Positions 1-16,000 of a DNA stretch of 64,000 nucleotides are shown here, in pieces. Numbering within the stretch: position 1 is the stretch's first letter; every line of letters starts with the position of its first letter. The stretch is taken from the NCBI RefSeq assembly GCF_001039355.2, contig NW_019775769.1:74508-138507 (forward strand), given 5' to 3'. A program made the position numbers and the translations under genes. Source of the stretch: Lingula anatina (Eukaryota > Brachiopoda > Lingulata > Lingulida > Lingulidae). The notes beneath the pieces were generated by a model, which saw nothing but the letters and a program-made list of their open reading frames with translations, was not told where the DNA came from and did no database searches.

Positions 1-3000
1 TTTCCGACTGTGTTGGTTCCCCATAGTCCTTGGTGCTTTTCAATGTTTGTATACACAGTCTCAGTTTTGCTTCTCTCCAGGCGTGTCAACCTGAACCAAC
101 AGGTGCTAGATGACCACAGAAATAACTCCCAGGCTACACTGTGATGGTGGCCCAGCTGGAAAACAGTTTATTTCTTCACCAACAGGTGTGAACTGCTTTG
201 CCCAGTGAAATCACCCCAGAATTATAAAAGTATTATAGGAAACTCCTTAAAACCATCACCTGGCAAAACAAAACTGTGAAAAAAAAATAGAGAAAACGAC
301 TTATTCTTCCCTCATGCAGATACCAGACGTCTTGCTTCTAAAGCAGCCAGCAGATCTGTTCAAGCAGTTTAGAAGTCAACATTTGTCAACTTCTACCTCC
401 ACCGCTTCTGACAGTGCATCCATCATGGTAAAATTGAATCTGATTGGAGAAAACTTGGAAGACTGGCACACAGGATGTAGCCTCTCTGCACGTGGTAGGT
501 ATAATGGTACAGCTCTCAACTCCCAGAATGTTCCCTGATCACTTTCTCCCACAGTGTCGTGTGAGTAATCCCAATGTTACCAGCATCCACAAACCAAGCC
601 TCTAGAACATTAACTTTAAATGAGCTGGCCTGACATTCGTAGCTAGCACAGGTGAGATCAAAAGCACAAAAGGAGTTCTATACATTCAACAAGCTGATTT
701 ATTTCTCTTGTGTTTCACTAAGCTGTTGTTCTCCACTGGTCTAGACATGCTGTCAAACATTACTGATCCAGATTATAACACATGAAAGCAAACCGCTGAT
801 CAACCACGATTGGTTTAATGCATTCTGTTACCTGGATACCCTTGTATCAATAAAAGAGGAAATGGATTTTTTTCATATCATCTGTAATCCACGTATCCTG
901 TGTAAAACAAGGTTTATACTTGCTGCACTGCTCATTATGTTTGCTGCTCTAACAATGCTGTTAATGAATGCATGATACTTTCATACAAAACACATATACA
1001 TATTAATAGGCTTGAACTGATAAGTTGAACTGCAAAATGGCACTTGTTACTTCAAAACACTGAAGTTAGAGATATTTTGTTTCAGCTGAAATCAGAGAGG
1101 CTGTAAAAAATGCATTAATCACACATATCAGGATAGCAAACCTTGTGTTAATTGGGCAAACAGATGCTGGTCAAGGGAAAGAGCTGTGAAATATGAGTTG
1201 TAAACTGTTTGCTCCAGTGTGTATGAGAAAACCTCACATTTCTTCATAAAATGATTCTATTTCAAGACTGTTAGTGGCCTGTTGGTGTGGTTTCAACAAA
1301 CAGAACAGCATAAGGATTATACATTTACATGTTATTTAAGCCTTGACATTTTCCTAAGGCACAAACGATATAATGACTTTGATTTTGATCTGAGAGAATT
1401 ATGCTGCATTCTTCAGGTTGGGTCCACCTTGTTCTTTTAACACAACCATCATCTCAGCACGCGTGGTGAAAGCACTGTTCAGATGCCATGGTTAATCAAC
1501 AGTACAGCCTGTACACTGGCAATTGGGACACTCAGTGTACAAGTAACATATGGATCACATACCACCCGATTCTGTTTTTTTAAAAGATTGATTTTTGTTA
1601 TACTATATAAAGAGTTACAGGTGATTTACACTTGTTTTACCACCCACATGTATCTCAGGTGTAAGTCTGCGTCCAGCTGATTTTATCTACGGATCTTATT
1701 ACCAAATACTCCTGACATTACCTGTATGTGTGTAAAGAAAAGAACCAATTTTCAAAAAACTGAAAGAAAGTATTCATTGCAGAGAGTGAGAAATGATTTT
1801 CAAAATTGCCTCTCATATGAATGTACCATGGCATTTTTAGTGATTTTGATACACAATTTTTAAGTTCTTGTAAGTGCATTATTAGTCACGATGTTTTTTA
1901 TTATAATATCAGCTAAAATATGCCAAAGAGTTTCATACAAATTGACCTTCTGCAACTGCCTTCTCAAAATATCAAATTTTCACACTGATGTATTTGTTTA
2001 CTTTGAACATATCTCTGCAAAATTTATCTTGTATTTGTGAAGCAACTGTTGCTTTAAATAGCCCCAGTATGATGGAAACCTCAATTTACAATACTCTAAG
2101 GGATACAAATGAATAACCATTAATTTACGAGAGTTAGAATTTCACTTAAAAGAGGGTGGGGTGGGCATATTTGGCTGCCCCTCTCACTTTTAAGTTAAAT
2201 CCTCATACCAAAATCTCTATATTTACAAGTGAAAAACTTTAAGAAAGCTTAAGGGTTGGGTCAATGTCAGAAAACTTAATCTTTTGCAGTGTTTGTAAAA
2301 AAAAAAAAAAAAAAAACACTACTGGGGATTATGATGTCAAATTAATGTGAGGTACTACATGCTAAATATTCCAAATGATCATTACTTCCTTCTCCTAACT
2401 TAAGGCCCTAATACAGACGTAAAACAAAAAGAAGCTTACCACATTTTAGAGCAGCTACAAGCTGGAACTTCTCCAAATCCCGGAGATGCTTTAAGAAAAT
2501 GCTCCAAATCTTTACTCAGTGGTTTTGCTGTCATTTTTTTTGCCTTACTCTCTAACAGTTATGACAATAAGATGCATCTATGAACCAAAATAGGATTTTC
2601 CTGGATGTGTGAAAACAACAAACACTCTCAAAGCACAGTTCTCAGTTAATATACTCAGAAACGGAATCTCTTGAGGTATATGTTATGTGCATGATGCCGT
2701 CTCTGAGGTTTCTTTGTACTGTTTTTATTGCATATTTTATTACCACAGACCTTCCTAGATAAAAGAATGTGAGCATGAGGCATGCACAGTTGGTCTATGA
2801 TTCACCCTTCTTTGTCCTCTCTTCTAACTCCCGCCACGTTTGCTTTGTTATCTTTGTGCCAACACATAATGTTGTCAAAACCAACTTAAACTGTGTGTTC
2901 TTTTACTGCTTGTGACAGAGTCATATAAATATTTCCCTGGCACTAGAAGAATGAAAAGGCACTAATTATAAATCTTGAAATGACAGGTAATTTTAGCCAG

Positions 3001-4293
3001 CTGTTATCTTCACTATAATAAATAAGTTTTCCACTCAAATATGTTTTTTATTTCAGGCTTCCTGCGTATTGTGTTACTAAGTTTCATTTTCCCCTTACAA
3101 ACAAACTAATCTCAATTTTTTTTTTTGTTGAACCACATATCTTACACTTCAAATCTGGGGGCTAAATCACTTATAACAATGCCTGTCAATTACGAAGTTT
3201 GTGTTTTTTGATCTATATCATATTCTTCTGCCATCTGTTCCTAAGTGCAGATACTATCAAGTAATGGCCTGGACTGAAGAAGAGCTCACACCACATGTAT
3301 CAGGTGCTGACCTGTAACTGTAAAGGTGCAACACACCTGACACGAAATGAAATCATCCTGATGGACGATTACTCAAGTATCCACACAGACGCAATCTTCA
3401 AAATCTGACAGGACATCAAAATGCCAAATGTCTGTTATGAATTTCCTTAATACTTTACTTACTAATATAAACCTGCTATTCCTTTTCAGAATATTTCTAG
3501 GATTTTTTTTTCACATACCAGAATGAGTACTACTAATATTTATAAAGCTGTAGTTGTCTTATGACATTCTTGGAAAAATAAAGTTTCAATGTAAAAACAC
3601 TAAATAGTACAAGGTTTGATGACCCTCTGCATTTTCTTGTTGTTCTTTAACACCATCATTAATTTAATGAAAGTTGCCGAGGCTGTTTCCATCAATAAAA
3701 TCTCGCCAATCTTGAAAATGCCACACCGTTCTCTGCTCAGGTTATACATGTTCTTTATAGGACAGACAAAACTGTATAGAGCATCAAACACGGCCATAGC
3801 TTAGGAGGAAAACAGCTGAAAATAAGCAGTGGGTCTGGGGTAGTTAAAAATTGAAAAATAAATTATATGCTATGATATATGGAGAGTAAATGCAATTTTA
3901 TATGCACATTTCTCCTACAAATATGTAAGTCATAAGCCTTTTTCCCAACACTGTAACTGCAACACTTATCAACTCACGTATCAATAAAATCCCTGCCAAG
4001 TATGAGTACATCATTTCCATTTAATCATACATTCCCATAGAAAAGAGACTTTACCTGAGAAAGGTGTATAAGAAACAACCCCTTGATCTGAGATAAAGCA
4101 ATTCCAAAAAATAAACATATAAAATTTTTAATCAAACATTCAAAACCAAATGGAATTTCATTAATCAACACCTAAAACATGGATTAGTAATACACATGAA
4201 GCTGATCAAACTGTGTTTGGTGAGATCATATTAAATGCAATTCAAATCACCAAACGCATCTCACCAAGAGCATACCTGCAGACAGTATATTTC

Positions 4294-4457
4294 AATGGGG
4301 AGGTTCTTTTTTTCTGAAAAAGTGTATCTTTTGACAATGAAACCCACAAGTGTTCATAGATATTGGATCTAATTCTGATTCAGAGGCCCCTTTTTCCTGG
4401 CCAAAGGGGTCGTTCCTTCTTATCCTCTACCCCCCTCCCCCCTTCCAACAGGTCTGA
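4294..4457 (+). repeat. Decayed copy of 168-bp MITE family
   Basis: The internal motifs of the 168-170 bp MITE (see 12746-12915) recur in the same order: GGTTCTTTTTTTCTG, AAAAAGTG, a middle block, CCAAAGGGGTCGTTCC, a C-rich run and AGGTCTGAT. The terminal inverted repeats are eroded, so the ends are approximate. Confidence 0.6.
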
Positions 4458-5335
4458 TGGGGAAGAAAAAATTTTTTTTCTGCATCATTTTTCCTGTATC
4501 TACCTATGAGATCATAAAATAAACATAATTTTCTGTATCTCTTTCTTGTTATCAGTCTGCCTACATATTTGTAGAATTTATTATCTATTCTCTGTCTGCC
4601 ATTTTCATGACTCATATGATCCACACTGAGCCAACACAGACGGGAAGTTTTCTGATAACATTTACAGGTGAAACACCCCAGGTGGGTGTACAGATACAAG
4701 GGCTGAGTACCTCAATGGTGCAGGTAACACTCTTGCTGCAGTCATATCATCAAAGGCTCTTAGCTTAAGTGGATGACATCTGGTGCGGTGTAATTTTTTT
4801 CTTGAAATACTGAGTACGTTATCTGTATGAGAGTTTACTGTACGAAACTTAAGTCATATTGTTAATCATTCTTGTAACCTTGCATAAACTCTGACTCATT
4901 TTATTTCAGTTATTCATGTAAAACTTTTCTGAGCGTACTTTTAACACACTAGATACCTCTTTCATTTGATTTATTTATTGTTTTAAAAACAGAGAGAGGC
5001 ATCATAGTTTCTAAATCTTCAAAATTCAGTTTCAAACACAAAACATTCATGATCATACAGCAACAACAGCATCCCATTTGTCCCTGAACACTATAAAATA
5101 TAACATGACTGCTCAGATAATATATAAGGCCCTTATAGGCAGGGGATTTTATGGGGGTAAGGGTGAGGGGGGGGGTAGAGAAAGAGATAGAGAGAACACA
5201 CTTTCAGCTACAAAAGGCCTGCCACCTTGATGCAAAATTTGCTGTCAGTACTATGTTATATCTAAAGTTGGGTCAATTAAAGAGGTAAAAAGGTCCAATT
5301 CTTTTCACAGTAAGCTCCCCACCCTTTTGAAATTA

Positions 5336-5499
5336 CTGGTCTGTATCCAGCAATTTCAAAAGGAGGGTTCTTTTATTGAAAAAGTGGACCTTTTACCATG
5401 AAACCTTCACGTACCTAGATAAAAATTTACCCAGAGGGGACCTTTTCCCAGAAAAAAGGGGGACATCTTTCTACCTCCCCCCCTCTGGCTACAGGCCTG
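5336..5499 (+). repeat. Copy of 168-bp MITE family
   Basis: This is a diverged copy of the short element at 12746-12915 and 35980-36147. It starts CTGGTCTGTATCCAGCAA, keeps the GGGTTCTTTT and GTGGACCTTTT blocks and ends GGCTACAGGCCTG. No clean target duplication is visible. It lies just beyond the splice donor of ECD coding exon 4. Confidence 0.75.
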
Positions 5500-5528
5500 A
5501 TATATCTAGCTCAGCAACCTAGTCTTAC

Positions 5529-8992
<3,464 letters not shown>

Positions 8993-9284
8993 TTTCCGCT
9001 TTTGCTCAGCATTGAATCAGGAAGTGAGTCTTTCATTGGTTGCGTTATTTGCTCTTTTAGAAAATTTATTCAAATGAATGCGATAAAAATATATACAAAA
9101 TTAAATAATAATCTTATATTAATCATTTTTATCAAATATGGACAAACATTACAAGAAAATAATAGTTAAACGAATTATGACAAAGTTCGCAAAAGCTTAC
9201 TGCGAGCCTTCAAAATATGTCAAGGTCAATGTCATCTGAAGTTAGGTAGATCACGGGACGTTATTTGTTCTTTTGAGTAATATT
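8993..9284. promoter_or_regulatory. Shared bidirectional promoter of ECD and LAMTOR2
   Basis: Only 292 bp separate the ECD start codon (8992, minus) and the LAMTOR2 start codon (9285, plus), so both promoters and both 5' UTRs must share this space. I see no convincing TATA box in either direction. Head-to-head housekeeping pairs of this kind usually use dispersed TATA-less initiation, which is an inference here. Confidence 0.7.
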
Positions 9285-11534
9285 ATGTTGAAACCCAAAG
9301 CATTGACTCAAGTTTTGAGTCAAGCGAACACTACCGGAGTCCAGTGCACATTGTAAGTTTGCGTTTTGTTGTAATTATTTCAACCTTCTTGTTATCGGCT
9401 TTTATTTGAAAATGGTCTTGTAAAAACATTTATCCTCTGTTGCGCTGCGCCACTGGCATCGCTTTGTATTATGCTGCAGTATCCCCATCCCCACCCCCAT
9501 AAATGTTACATCAAATGTTCATCAAAATGTCCTCTGACGTTTCCTACTTTACGAAACCAAGCTTCCTAGTGTCGGTGTCTTCTTCATCTGGTTACTGGTA
9601 CACAATGAAAGTCATCATAGGCTTCTTCACAAGATGTAAACTTTTCTTTTAATTGATTGATTTTGCTGGTTACCATCTGAGATAGCACTGACGCACTTGA
9701 TAACAGCCCCCTTGGCCTTTCATACCCGTCTCAGCTTCGGCAATTGGTTCACTTCTTTTCTTGGGTCAGTCACTGTGTGGGGTTGACAACATTAACTTCA
9801 CATACAGAGAGTCAGAACCTACTCCTCAACAGTTGCATGTCTTCTAAGCCGTGGACCACTCATAACACAAGCACTTCACTTCCTTGCTTACATTTCTCAT
9901 TTGTTTCAACGATGGCTTGTTATTGTTCACTAAAAATGAAATCACCCTGGATATATCCCTGTCCGATTCCTCGACAGTTTTCCAATTAATCAATTTTATT
10001 TGACCACATACCTTCTTCATGAGAGAAGTCCGTGACAATTTGCAGAGAGTGCTAGTGTATCTCTACTCAGTCTGAGCTCAGAACAGTAGAAGTCACAGTT
10101 TTTAGTCAAATTTATGAGGAGCAGGTTTTTCGGTGACAAAGATGCTCCCTGTGGTAGAGGCTACTGAAGCCACATTCCACCACAGCACTCACTTGTAAAG
10201 GCTACTGAAATGTTGTCACACCTGTTTGCTGCATTTCTTGGTGCTCACCAATCAACATTCTGTTCCGACATCTATTACACAATCTTCCAGTCTGAGAGGA
10301 AATTTTTTGAAACTCCCGGATGAGCCCCCATGTGCCACAGATTGCTTCTATTGATAAAAACACTCAATGTGGTACTGTGCAATATAAAACGTGGATTTGG
10401 TAACATAAGTAAACGAGATCGGACTTTATACCTCATCACAATAGTTTGAAACCATTCCCAATTCATTTTCTGATGTCAGATGCTCCTCTGTTTCTCTTTT
10501 AAGATAACTTCATGATGTATCAATGACACAAAAATCACATAGATAGCTTCAAATCATTGTCTTAATTATAATTAAGCAATGTTGGTGCTGACCTTTATCA
10601 CTCTGGTATTAGAGACTGTCAGTTTTTAATTCCTTTCAAGTAATGTAATAAAAATAACTGCCATATATGGTTTCATCTTTTCTAGACTGCTGAATAATGA
10701 GGGAGCATTGTTAGCATATTCTGGCTATGGAGACAAAGATGCTAGAGTAACAGCAGCAATAGCGAGTAACATATGGACAGCCTATGAGAAAAATGGAAAA
10801 ATGGCTTTTAATGAAGACAGGTTGCAGATGGTCATGATGGAATGTGAGGTAATTGTTTTGACATTTTTTCAAGAAAAACTGCATTTCACAATTTGTACTA
10901 TTAGGTCTGCATTCATTATAGACATTATAGAAAATTTTTGCCATATCTTATTTTTCTGTTTTTGATTCATTTCTCTTTCCATTTCTTGTAGGAAGGAAAG
11001 GTGGCAATAACTCAAGTTGCTTCTTTACTTTTGTGTTTGTATGCCAAGGAAAATGTTGGGTTTGGTATGTTAAAAGCAAAGGTAAGACCAACAGTATGAG
11101 CCCATTGTGTCAATGTCTTTGATTTTGTTGGTATTGTGTTCTTATGACACTAAAATAATTCAATACATTTAATTTAGTTTCCACACAGATGACTTGAAGT
11201 GATCTCTGTTATGTCAGAATACTTTTGATTGGTGTAGTTTTGATATAGCCCTTTTAATTATCACAAGTTTTCTGATCAGATATTCAGCAATGTGCACTTG
11301 AATCTGATTATTTGAGAGCTCCAAAAAATTGATGTAGGGTTCACATCCTAAATTAAAAATTAAAAAGGTTTATAAGTAAGGTTTATGCACTTTTCGATTA
11401 CCAAAATGCATTATACTGACGGAAAAGGTGAAGTACATGTTCTACAGAAGTTTAAAAAATTGATCTTTATATTACAGGCCGAAGCCCTTGCCAAATATCT
11501 AGAGGATCCACTGACTCAGGTTGCATCATCATGA
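9285..11534 (+). CDS. LAMTOR2: LAMTOR2 (Ragulator subunit p14), complete, 4 exons
   Basis: LAMTOR2 is a roadblock-fold subunit of the Ragulator complex. It pairs with LAMTOR3 on late endosomes and lysosomes and supports Rag GTPase/mTORC1 and MAPK signalling. Exons are 9285-9352, 10686-10848, 10992-11081 and 11478-11534; their 378 nt give 125 residues, the normal family length. The protein starts [20 protein letters not shown], and continues [47 protein letters not shown] and [20 protein letters not shown], ending PLTQVASS. This is near-identical in order to the human protein. All introns are GT-AG. Upstream it is divergent to ECD; a polyadenylation signal follows at 11932. Confidence 0.97.
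9740..10470 (-). pseudogene. Possible relic of an LTR retrotransposon pol segment in LAMTOR2 intron 1
   Basis: On the minus strand around 9844-10038 a frame reads [20 protein letters not shown] and later [14 protein letters not shown]. This has the spacing of the Gypsy/BEL-type linker between RNase H and integrase (W..AQ..D..I..V, then S.E...L..EW). Frames above it, up to about 10470, are interrupted by several stops, and no LTRs or intact motifs are visible. It looks like a broken fragment. The match is by pattern only and could be chance. Confidence 0.3.
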
Positions 11535-11931
11535 CAGCAGCTGACAGAGATTTCAATTCCAAAAACATTGATTTATATCAGAAGATTTCTGACCCCAGCT
11601 GATCTAATTAGTATCTGCACTATCCTTACTTGTGAATATTGCAAGAAACAATTGAGTGATATTGTCACTCTTACTTGCTCGATTGTGTTAGAGGGAACTA
11701 GGATTTCATGTTATAGAGGCTGATCTTTTATTGAAAAAATTATAGTGTGTAAAGCGCACAGTAAAAGATGCAGAAGGAAGGACATCTTGTCTGATAACTT
11801 AACTATTTGTATTTAGAAAATGCAATTCACTGCTGCCTGCTATATTAAATTAAGTTGAAGCATGATAGGTATCTGAAAGCTAATTCTGATTTGGAATTAA
11901 CTGGGTTATTGAATATTATTATAATTACATT

Positions 11932-11937
11932 AATAAA
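11932..11937 (+). terminator. Candidate polyadenylation signal of LAMTOR2
   Basis: An AATAAA hexamer lies about 400 bp after the LAMTOR2 stop codon, on the coding strand, with T-rich sequence after it. It is the first canonical signal I noticed downstream. Confidence 0.55.
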
Positions 11938-12461
11938 TGGATATTGTCTTTGTTAATTTTTATCATCAAGATTTTTTCACTACACTGTATTGTCATCATT
12001 TTTATTTGATAAAATTTTTTTTCCTGAGGAAAATTGTCATACCAGCATATATATATATATGTACTGTATAAATATAATTATACTGGAAACACATCCTGTT
12101 GTATTGAAAGTTATGAAATACTTATAAGCATTTTTTTACTTAGACAACTTAAGTAATAATTAGCCTCAGTTCAGGACTACAATTTGTTGGCTAGGTTACA
12201 ATTAATATTTTTATAGTTCAAAACAATATTTAACTTCTTTTCTGCACAAGAACCTAGATTTTTCAGTGCAAGTCACAAGGAATGCGTGGTCTTTCAACAA
12301 AGGTTTGATGGTTTGTTCCTTAACTGATATAAAAAAAAAACTTGCAAGGAGAGAATGCTGAGAGTTTTACTTGGGTCTGCATATTTATCATTTTGGTGCC
12401 CTGGAAGTTCTGAGAGATCGGATAAAAAACAAAAGAATCAACAGATTAATTAAAAATAATT

Positions 12462-12467
12462 TTTATT
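12462..12467 (-). terminator. Candidate polyadenylation signal of endonuclease IV gene
   Basis: TTTATT on the plus strand is AATAAA on the minus strand, about 620 bp after the endonuclease IV stop codon at 13091. If it is used, the MITE pair at 12667-13068 is transcribed as part of the 3' UTR. Confidence 0.45.
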
Positions 12468-12666
12468 AAATCCATCAACTTAACTTTCTTACAAAAAATA
12501 AATGTTGAACTATGAAATGGCAGAACTGTTAACAACATACAAATCGGTAAGCTTTCACACAGTATCTAATACTATTTGGCAGGTACTGTTTGGCTTGTTA
12601 CATGCACAAAATGCCATCTCTGAAGTAGGAAGGTATTAACAAGATGAGTAATTGAGCTTGCCACTG

Positions 12667-13068
12667 TGGGACCATTCCCATACCTTACTGTACTAGCAGG
12701 TTCAATCTATCTCTGAGGGGTTTCTCGCTAAATTGCATTTAGTTTCAGGCCCGTAGTTAGCAATTTCAAAAGGGGGGTTCTTTTTCTGAAAAGTGGACCT
12801 TTTCCCATAAAAACTTAATGTACCTAGATCAAATTTTACCTAGAGTGGACCTTTTCCCAGCAAAAGGGGCGGTTCTTTCGAACCCCCCGAACCCCCCCCC
12901 CCGGCTACGGGCCTGAGTTTAAACATGCACGAATGTTATTAACTCCCCTTGCAGCTTTGGTGGGTATGACAGACATTTAAGGTGCTTAAATGAAATGCAA
13001 TTTAGTGAAAATCCCCTCAGAGTAAGATCAATCCTGCTAGTACAATAGCTTTATGGGAACCCAGTCTA
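12667..13068. mobile_element. Harbinger-like MITE copy 2, interrupted by another MITE
   Basis: The outer arms are a long imperfect inverted repeat. The left arm contains GTACTAGCAGG, CTGAGGGG and GCTAAATTGCATTTAG; the reverse complement of the right arm contains GTACTAGCAGG, CTGAGGGG and ACTAAATTGCATTTCA. A 170-bp unrelated MITE (12746-12915) is inserted between the arms. The element lies immediately after the endonuclease IV stop codon. Outer ends are approximate because no clean TTA duplication is seen. Confidence 0.75.
12746..12915 (+). mobile_element. 168-170 bp MITE with 5-bp target duplication AGTTT
   Basis: The left end is CAGGCCCGTAG and the right end CTACGGGCCTG, a perfect 11-bp inverted repeat. 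AGTTT flanks both sides (12741-12745 and 12916-12920). Internal blocks are GGGGGGTTCTTTTTCTG, AAGTGGACCTTTTCCC and GGGGCGGTTCTTTCG. There is no ORF. Similar ends with 5-bp duplications are known in some hAT-like families; the assignment is inference. Confidence 0.88.
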
Positions 13069-13090
13069 TCACTGCTTTGTGATACAACGG

Positions 13091-16000
13091 CTATTTGCCC
13101 TTAACAAGAGAATAAAGCTTGTCAATCTCTTTGCCATAGTCACACTCTGGAGTTTCCAATATAAAAGGTATGTTGTTCAACTTTGGATCATTCATGAACC
13201 TCCTGAAGCCCTCCAGACCAATATGGCCTTTACCAATATTTTCATGTCGGTCCAGGTGGCAGCCACATTTACCTGGGTGTTGAAAAGAACTGTCAAATTA
13301 AATGAAATGCTTAATAAATGTACAAAAAATGAATGTAGATGACTGTTTAAATAAACCGTGATCCATTTAGAACTAAGTTACTTTTAAAATTAATAATGGT
13401 GCAAAACATTGAATCCAAGTGAAGGCAAATTACTCCATTAGGAAGAAATACCCTTTTTTTCTTGAGGAAGATTTTAATTAGATTTGCGCAAAAATCTCAT
13501 ATATAATGCTTTTAAAAAGGTGACCTGTTCAATAATATGTCAACTTAATTATGAAGCCTGGAGTGTAACAGTTAAAAAATAATCATTTCTTCAAAAATAA
13601 TTAATTTCACATTAATTTTTTACATGTGAATGTACCGAAAAAAAACATGTTCTTCCACGTAAACATGTTCTTGTACTTGCCTTTAGAATCATTGACATGC
13701 AAAGCCTTCAGGTACTTGAAACCAATTATTTTCTTAAACTCTTCCATCATTCTGTGAAAGCCCTGAGCTGTGTTCAGATCATAACCTGGGAGGAAAGAAT
13801 AATTACTGATAGATAGTGCAACTTTTTATACTTTTAATAAAGTACAGCAATAATACTTGGTACATATTGGAATCTGTTGATTTCACCACACATTTATGTT
13901 CATGTTATTAGATTTAACATACCATTTTCTACACCAAATTGAAGCTATACCTTACAGAGCTTTTTAAAGCTACCACACAGGTGAATTTCATTTAGAACAC
14001 CTTAAAGCTAATTTCTTTCTTTAATATACAGTAAAGTGTTAAAATACAGACACTGGAATCATGAATAACTTTCACAGCTTGTGTTAAGAACAGAAACTGT
14101 TGGATGCATATATAAAGCACTGTTACAGGTTACCTCACCAACACATGGCACCTGATAACAGCCTAGATGATATTACTGATTAATTACAACACTTACCTGC
14201 AGCAAAAGCATGGCAGGTGTCCAGACACACCCCAACCCTCGCCTTGTCCTCCACTCTGTCAATGATGCCACGCAGCTCTTCAAAACTGCCTCCAATTGTG
14301 TTCCCCTGGCCACACATATTTTCAATCACTGAAATTAAGGGATGTCATATATTAGAGTAATCTTAGACCCCATTTCCAGAGATTAGATTGATCTACTTTA
14401 GATCAACCTACCTCCCTGGGGGTTCACGCTAAATAACTGTCAGCCGAGCGGACACAAAAGTTAATCACCCCCTTACAGCTTGTAGTAGGCGGGATGGGCA
14501 TTTAAGCCGGATTATCTGACAGTAATCTAGTGAGACTCCCCGCCGGGATAGATCGATCTAAAAGCTCTGGGAATACAGCCTTATACCTATCAGAACATGA
14601 CACACAAAATGCTATATATGCATGAATAAAAAAAAATCAAATTCTTCAACTTTACAGCTTTTCATCCTTATGTATATATGTTGGTTCACCATTCACATTT
14701 CAAATATATCTATCATCACCTGTATAAATGATACTAAACAATAATCTGTACATGCTGAAACTGTCGGGAAAAAGAACCCCACTTTTTGCTGGTAAAAGGT
14801 CTCCCCTGTGGGAAAATTTTTATCTAAGTACAAGAAAGTTTCATGGTAAAAGTTCCATTTTACAGAAAAAGAATCCCCCTTATGAAATTGCTGGCTTAAT
14901 TCAGGCCTGCTGCAGGTCCTCCTTATTCAGTGCAGGTCAAAACTGGGTAATACAATATAATCTTTATAAGTCTATGCTTACAAGTGATTTATCATTATGT
15001 TTTGTTTTTTCACATATTGAACCTTCTCAGTCCAGAGGACCTTTGCTATCAAAGATCTTGGCAGGGGGTGTCGCAATAGTCCAAAGGTTCATTGGTCCGA
15101 AAAAAGGCAACATTTTCATAGTTTTTTTTTAATCAAGGGTTCATTGGTCTGAAGGTTCTATAGCAAACATTTGGACCAATGAACCTTTGGACTACTGAAC
15201 CTTCGGACTACTGTATTGCTATGGCCCCGTCCTCTGGCATTTAAAGCAGTCAAGACTGGTTGGACAGCCAGTCTCCCCAATGTCTGGACTACACACACAC
15301 AATACCACTGGTAGCTCAGTTATTACCTGTGATAACATACTTGGTCTTCCTATGTGCCTGGTTAATACTAGTGGCTATCCGGTCCAGACACTGCTCCACG
15401 CTGATCTCTCCACACGTGGACCCAGGGTGGAAGTTATACAGAGACAAGCCCAGCTTCTCACACCGCCGTAGCTCATCTATCAGGGACTCTCTGCTCTTCT
15501 GGAGGGTCTCTGGGTTAGGAGAGCCACAGTTTAGCAGGTAGGAGCCATGGGGGAGAATCAGGTGTGGTGGGAATTGGTGTTCCTTCAGAATAGTATATAA
15601 TGCTTCATGCAATCATGGTATTTCATGCAATCAACTTATTTTGCTGTTTTTTTTTAATCTTTTTTGCTTTTCACATTTCATCCCGTTTTGTTTATCCCGT
15701 TATACTGCCAGTTTTTTTGACATAAGCCATGATAAGCTTTTAGGAACATATAATTTTCATTTCCAAGTTTTGACAACCAAATCTTCTTTAAAGACACATT
15801 TTGTTGAAACTGGCTAATTACAATAAAGCTCACCAGAGTAACAGCAATGATTCATAACTGTATATTCTATATATCAATATTTAGTTTATTTATTCATTTA
15901 CTGGATGTATTCACCCAATTTTCTCACCTCACAGGCTTCTCTAAATTTTTCTGCTGCCTTGTCATCTAGTGGCTTACTGGCCCATTGCCTCTGGGACTTC

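Larger units (their letters stand above)
1..5528. other. Non-coding stretch, probably ECD intron or downstream sequence
   Basis: I see no exon here that I can support. Open frames are short, AT-rich and lack protein-like composition. The ECD gene must continue on the minus strand toward or beyond position 1, because only about the first 197 residues of a protein that is usually near 640 residues are encoded above 5529. No stretch here matches the middle or the acidic C-terminal part of ECD. Visible items are a poly-A run near 2298-2318, a decayed MITE at 4294-4457 and a better MITE copy at 5336-5499. A short minus-strand frame at about 340-580, ending in an acidic peptide, is too weak to call. 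Confidence 0.5.

Noticed and set aside
300-580. A minus-strand frame ending in an acidic VEVEVDK peptide, considered as the ECD C-terminus
   Set aside because: The V-x-V-D resemblance does not continue: an in-frame TGA follows at once and the residues upstream do not resemble ECD.
2430-2545. A short minus-strand ATG frame (MTAKPLSKDLEHF) followed by GTAAGC
   Set aside because: Only about 32 codons, not ECD-like, and no partner exon is identifiable.
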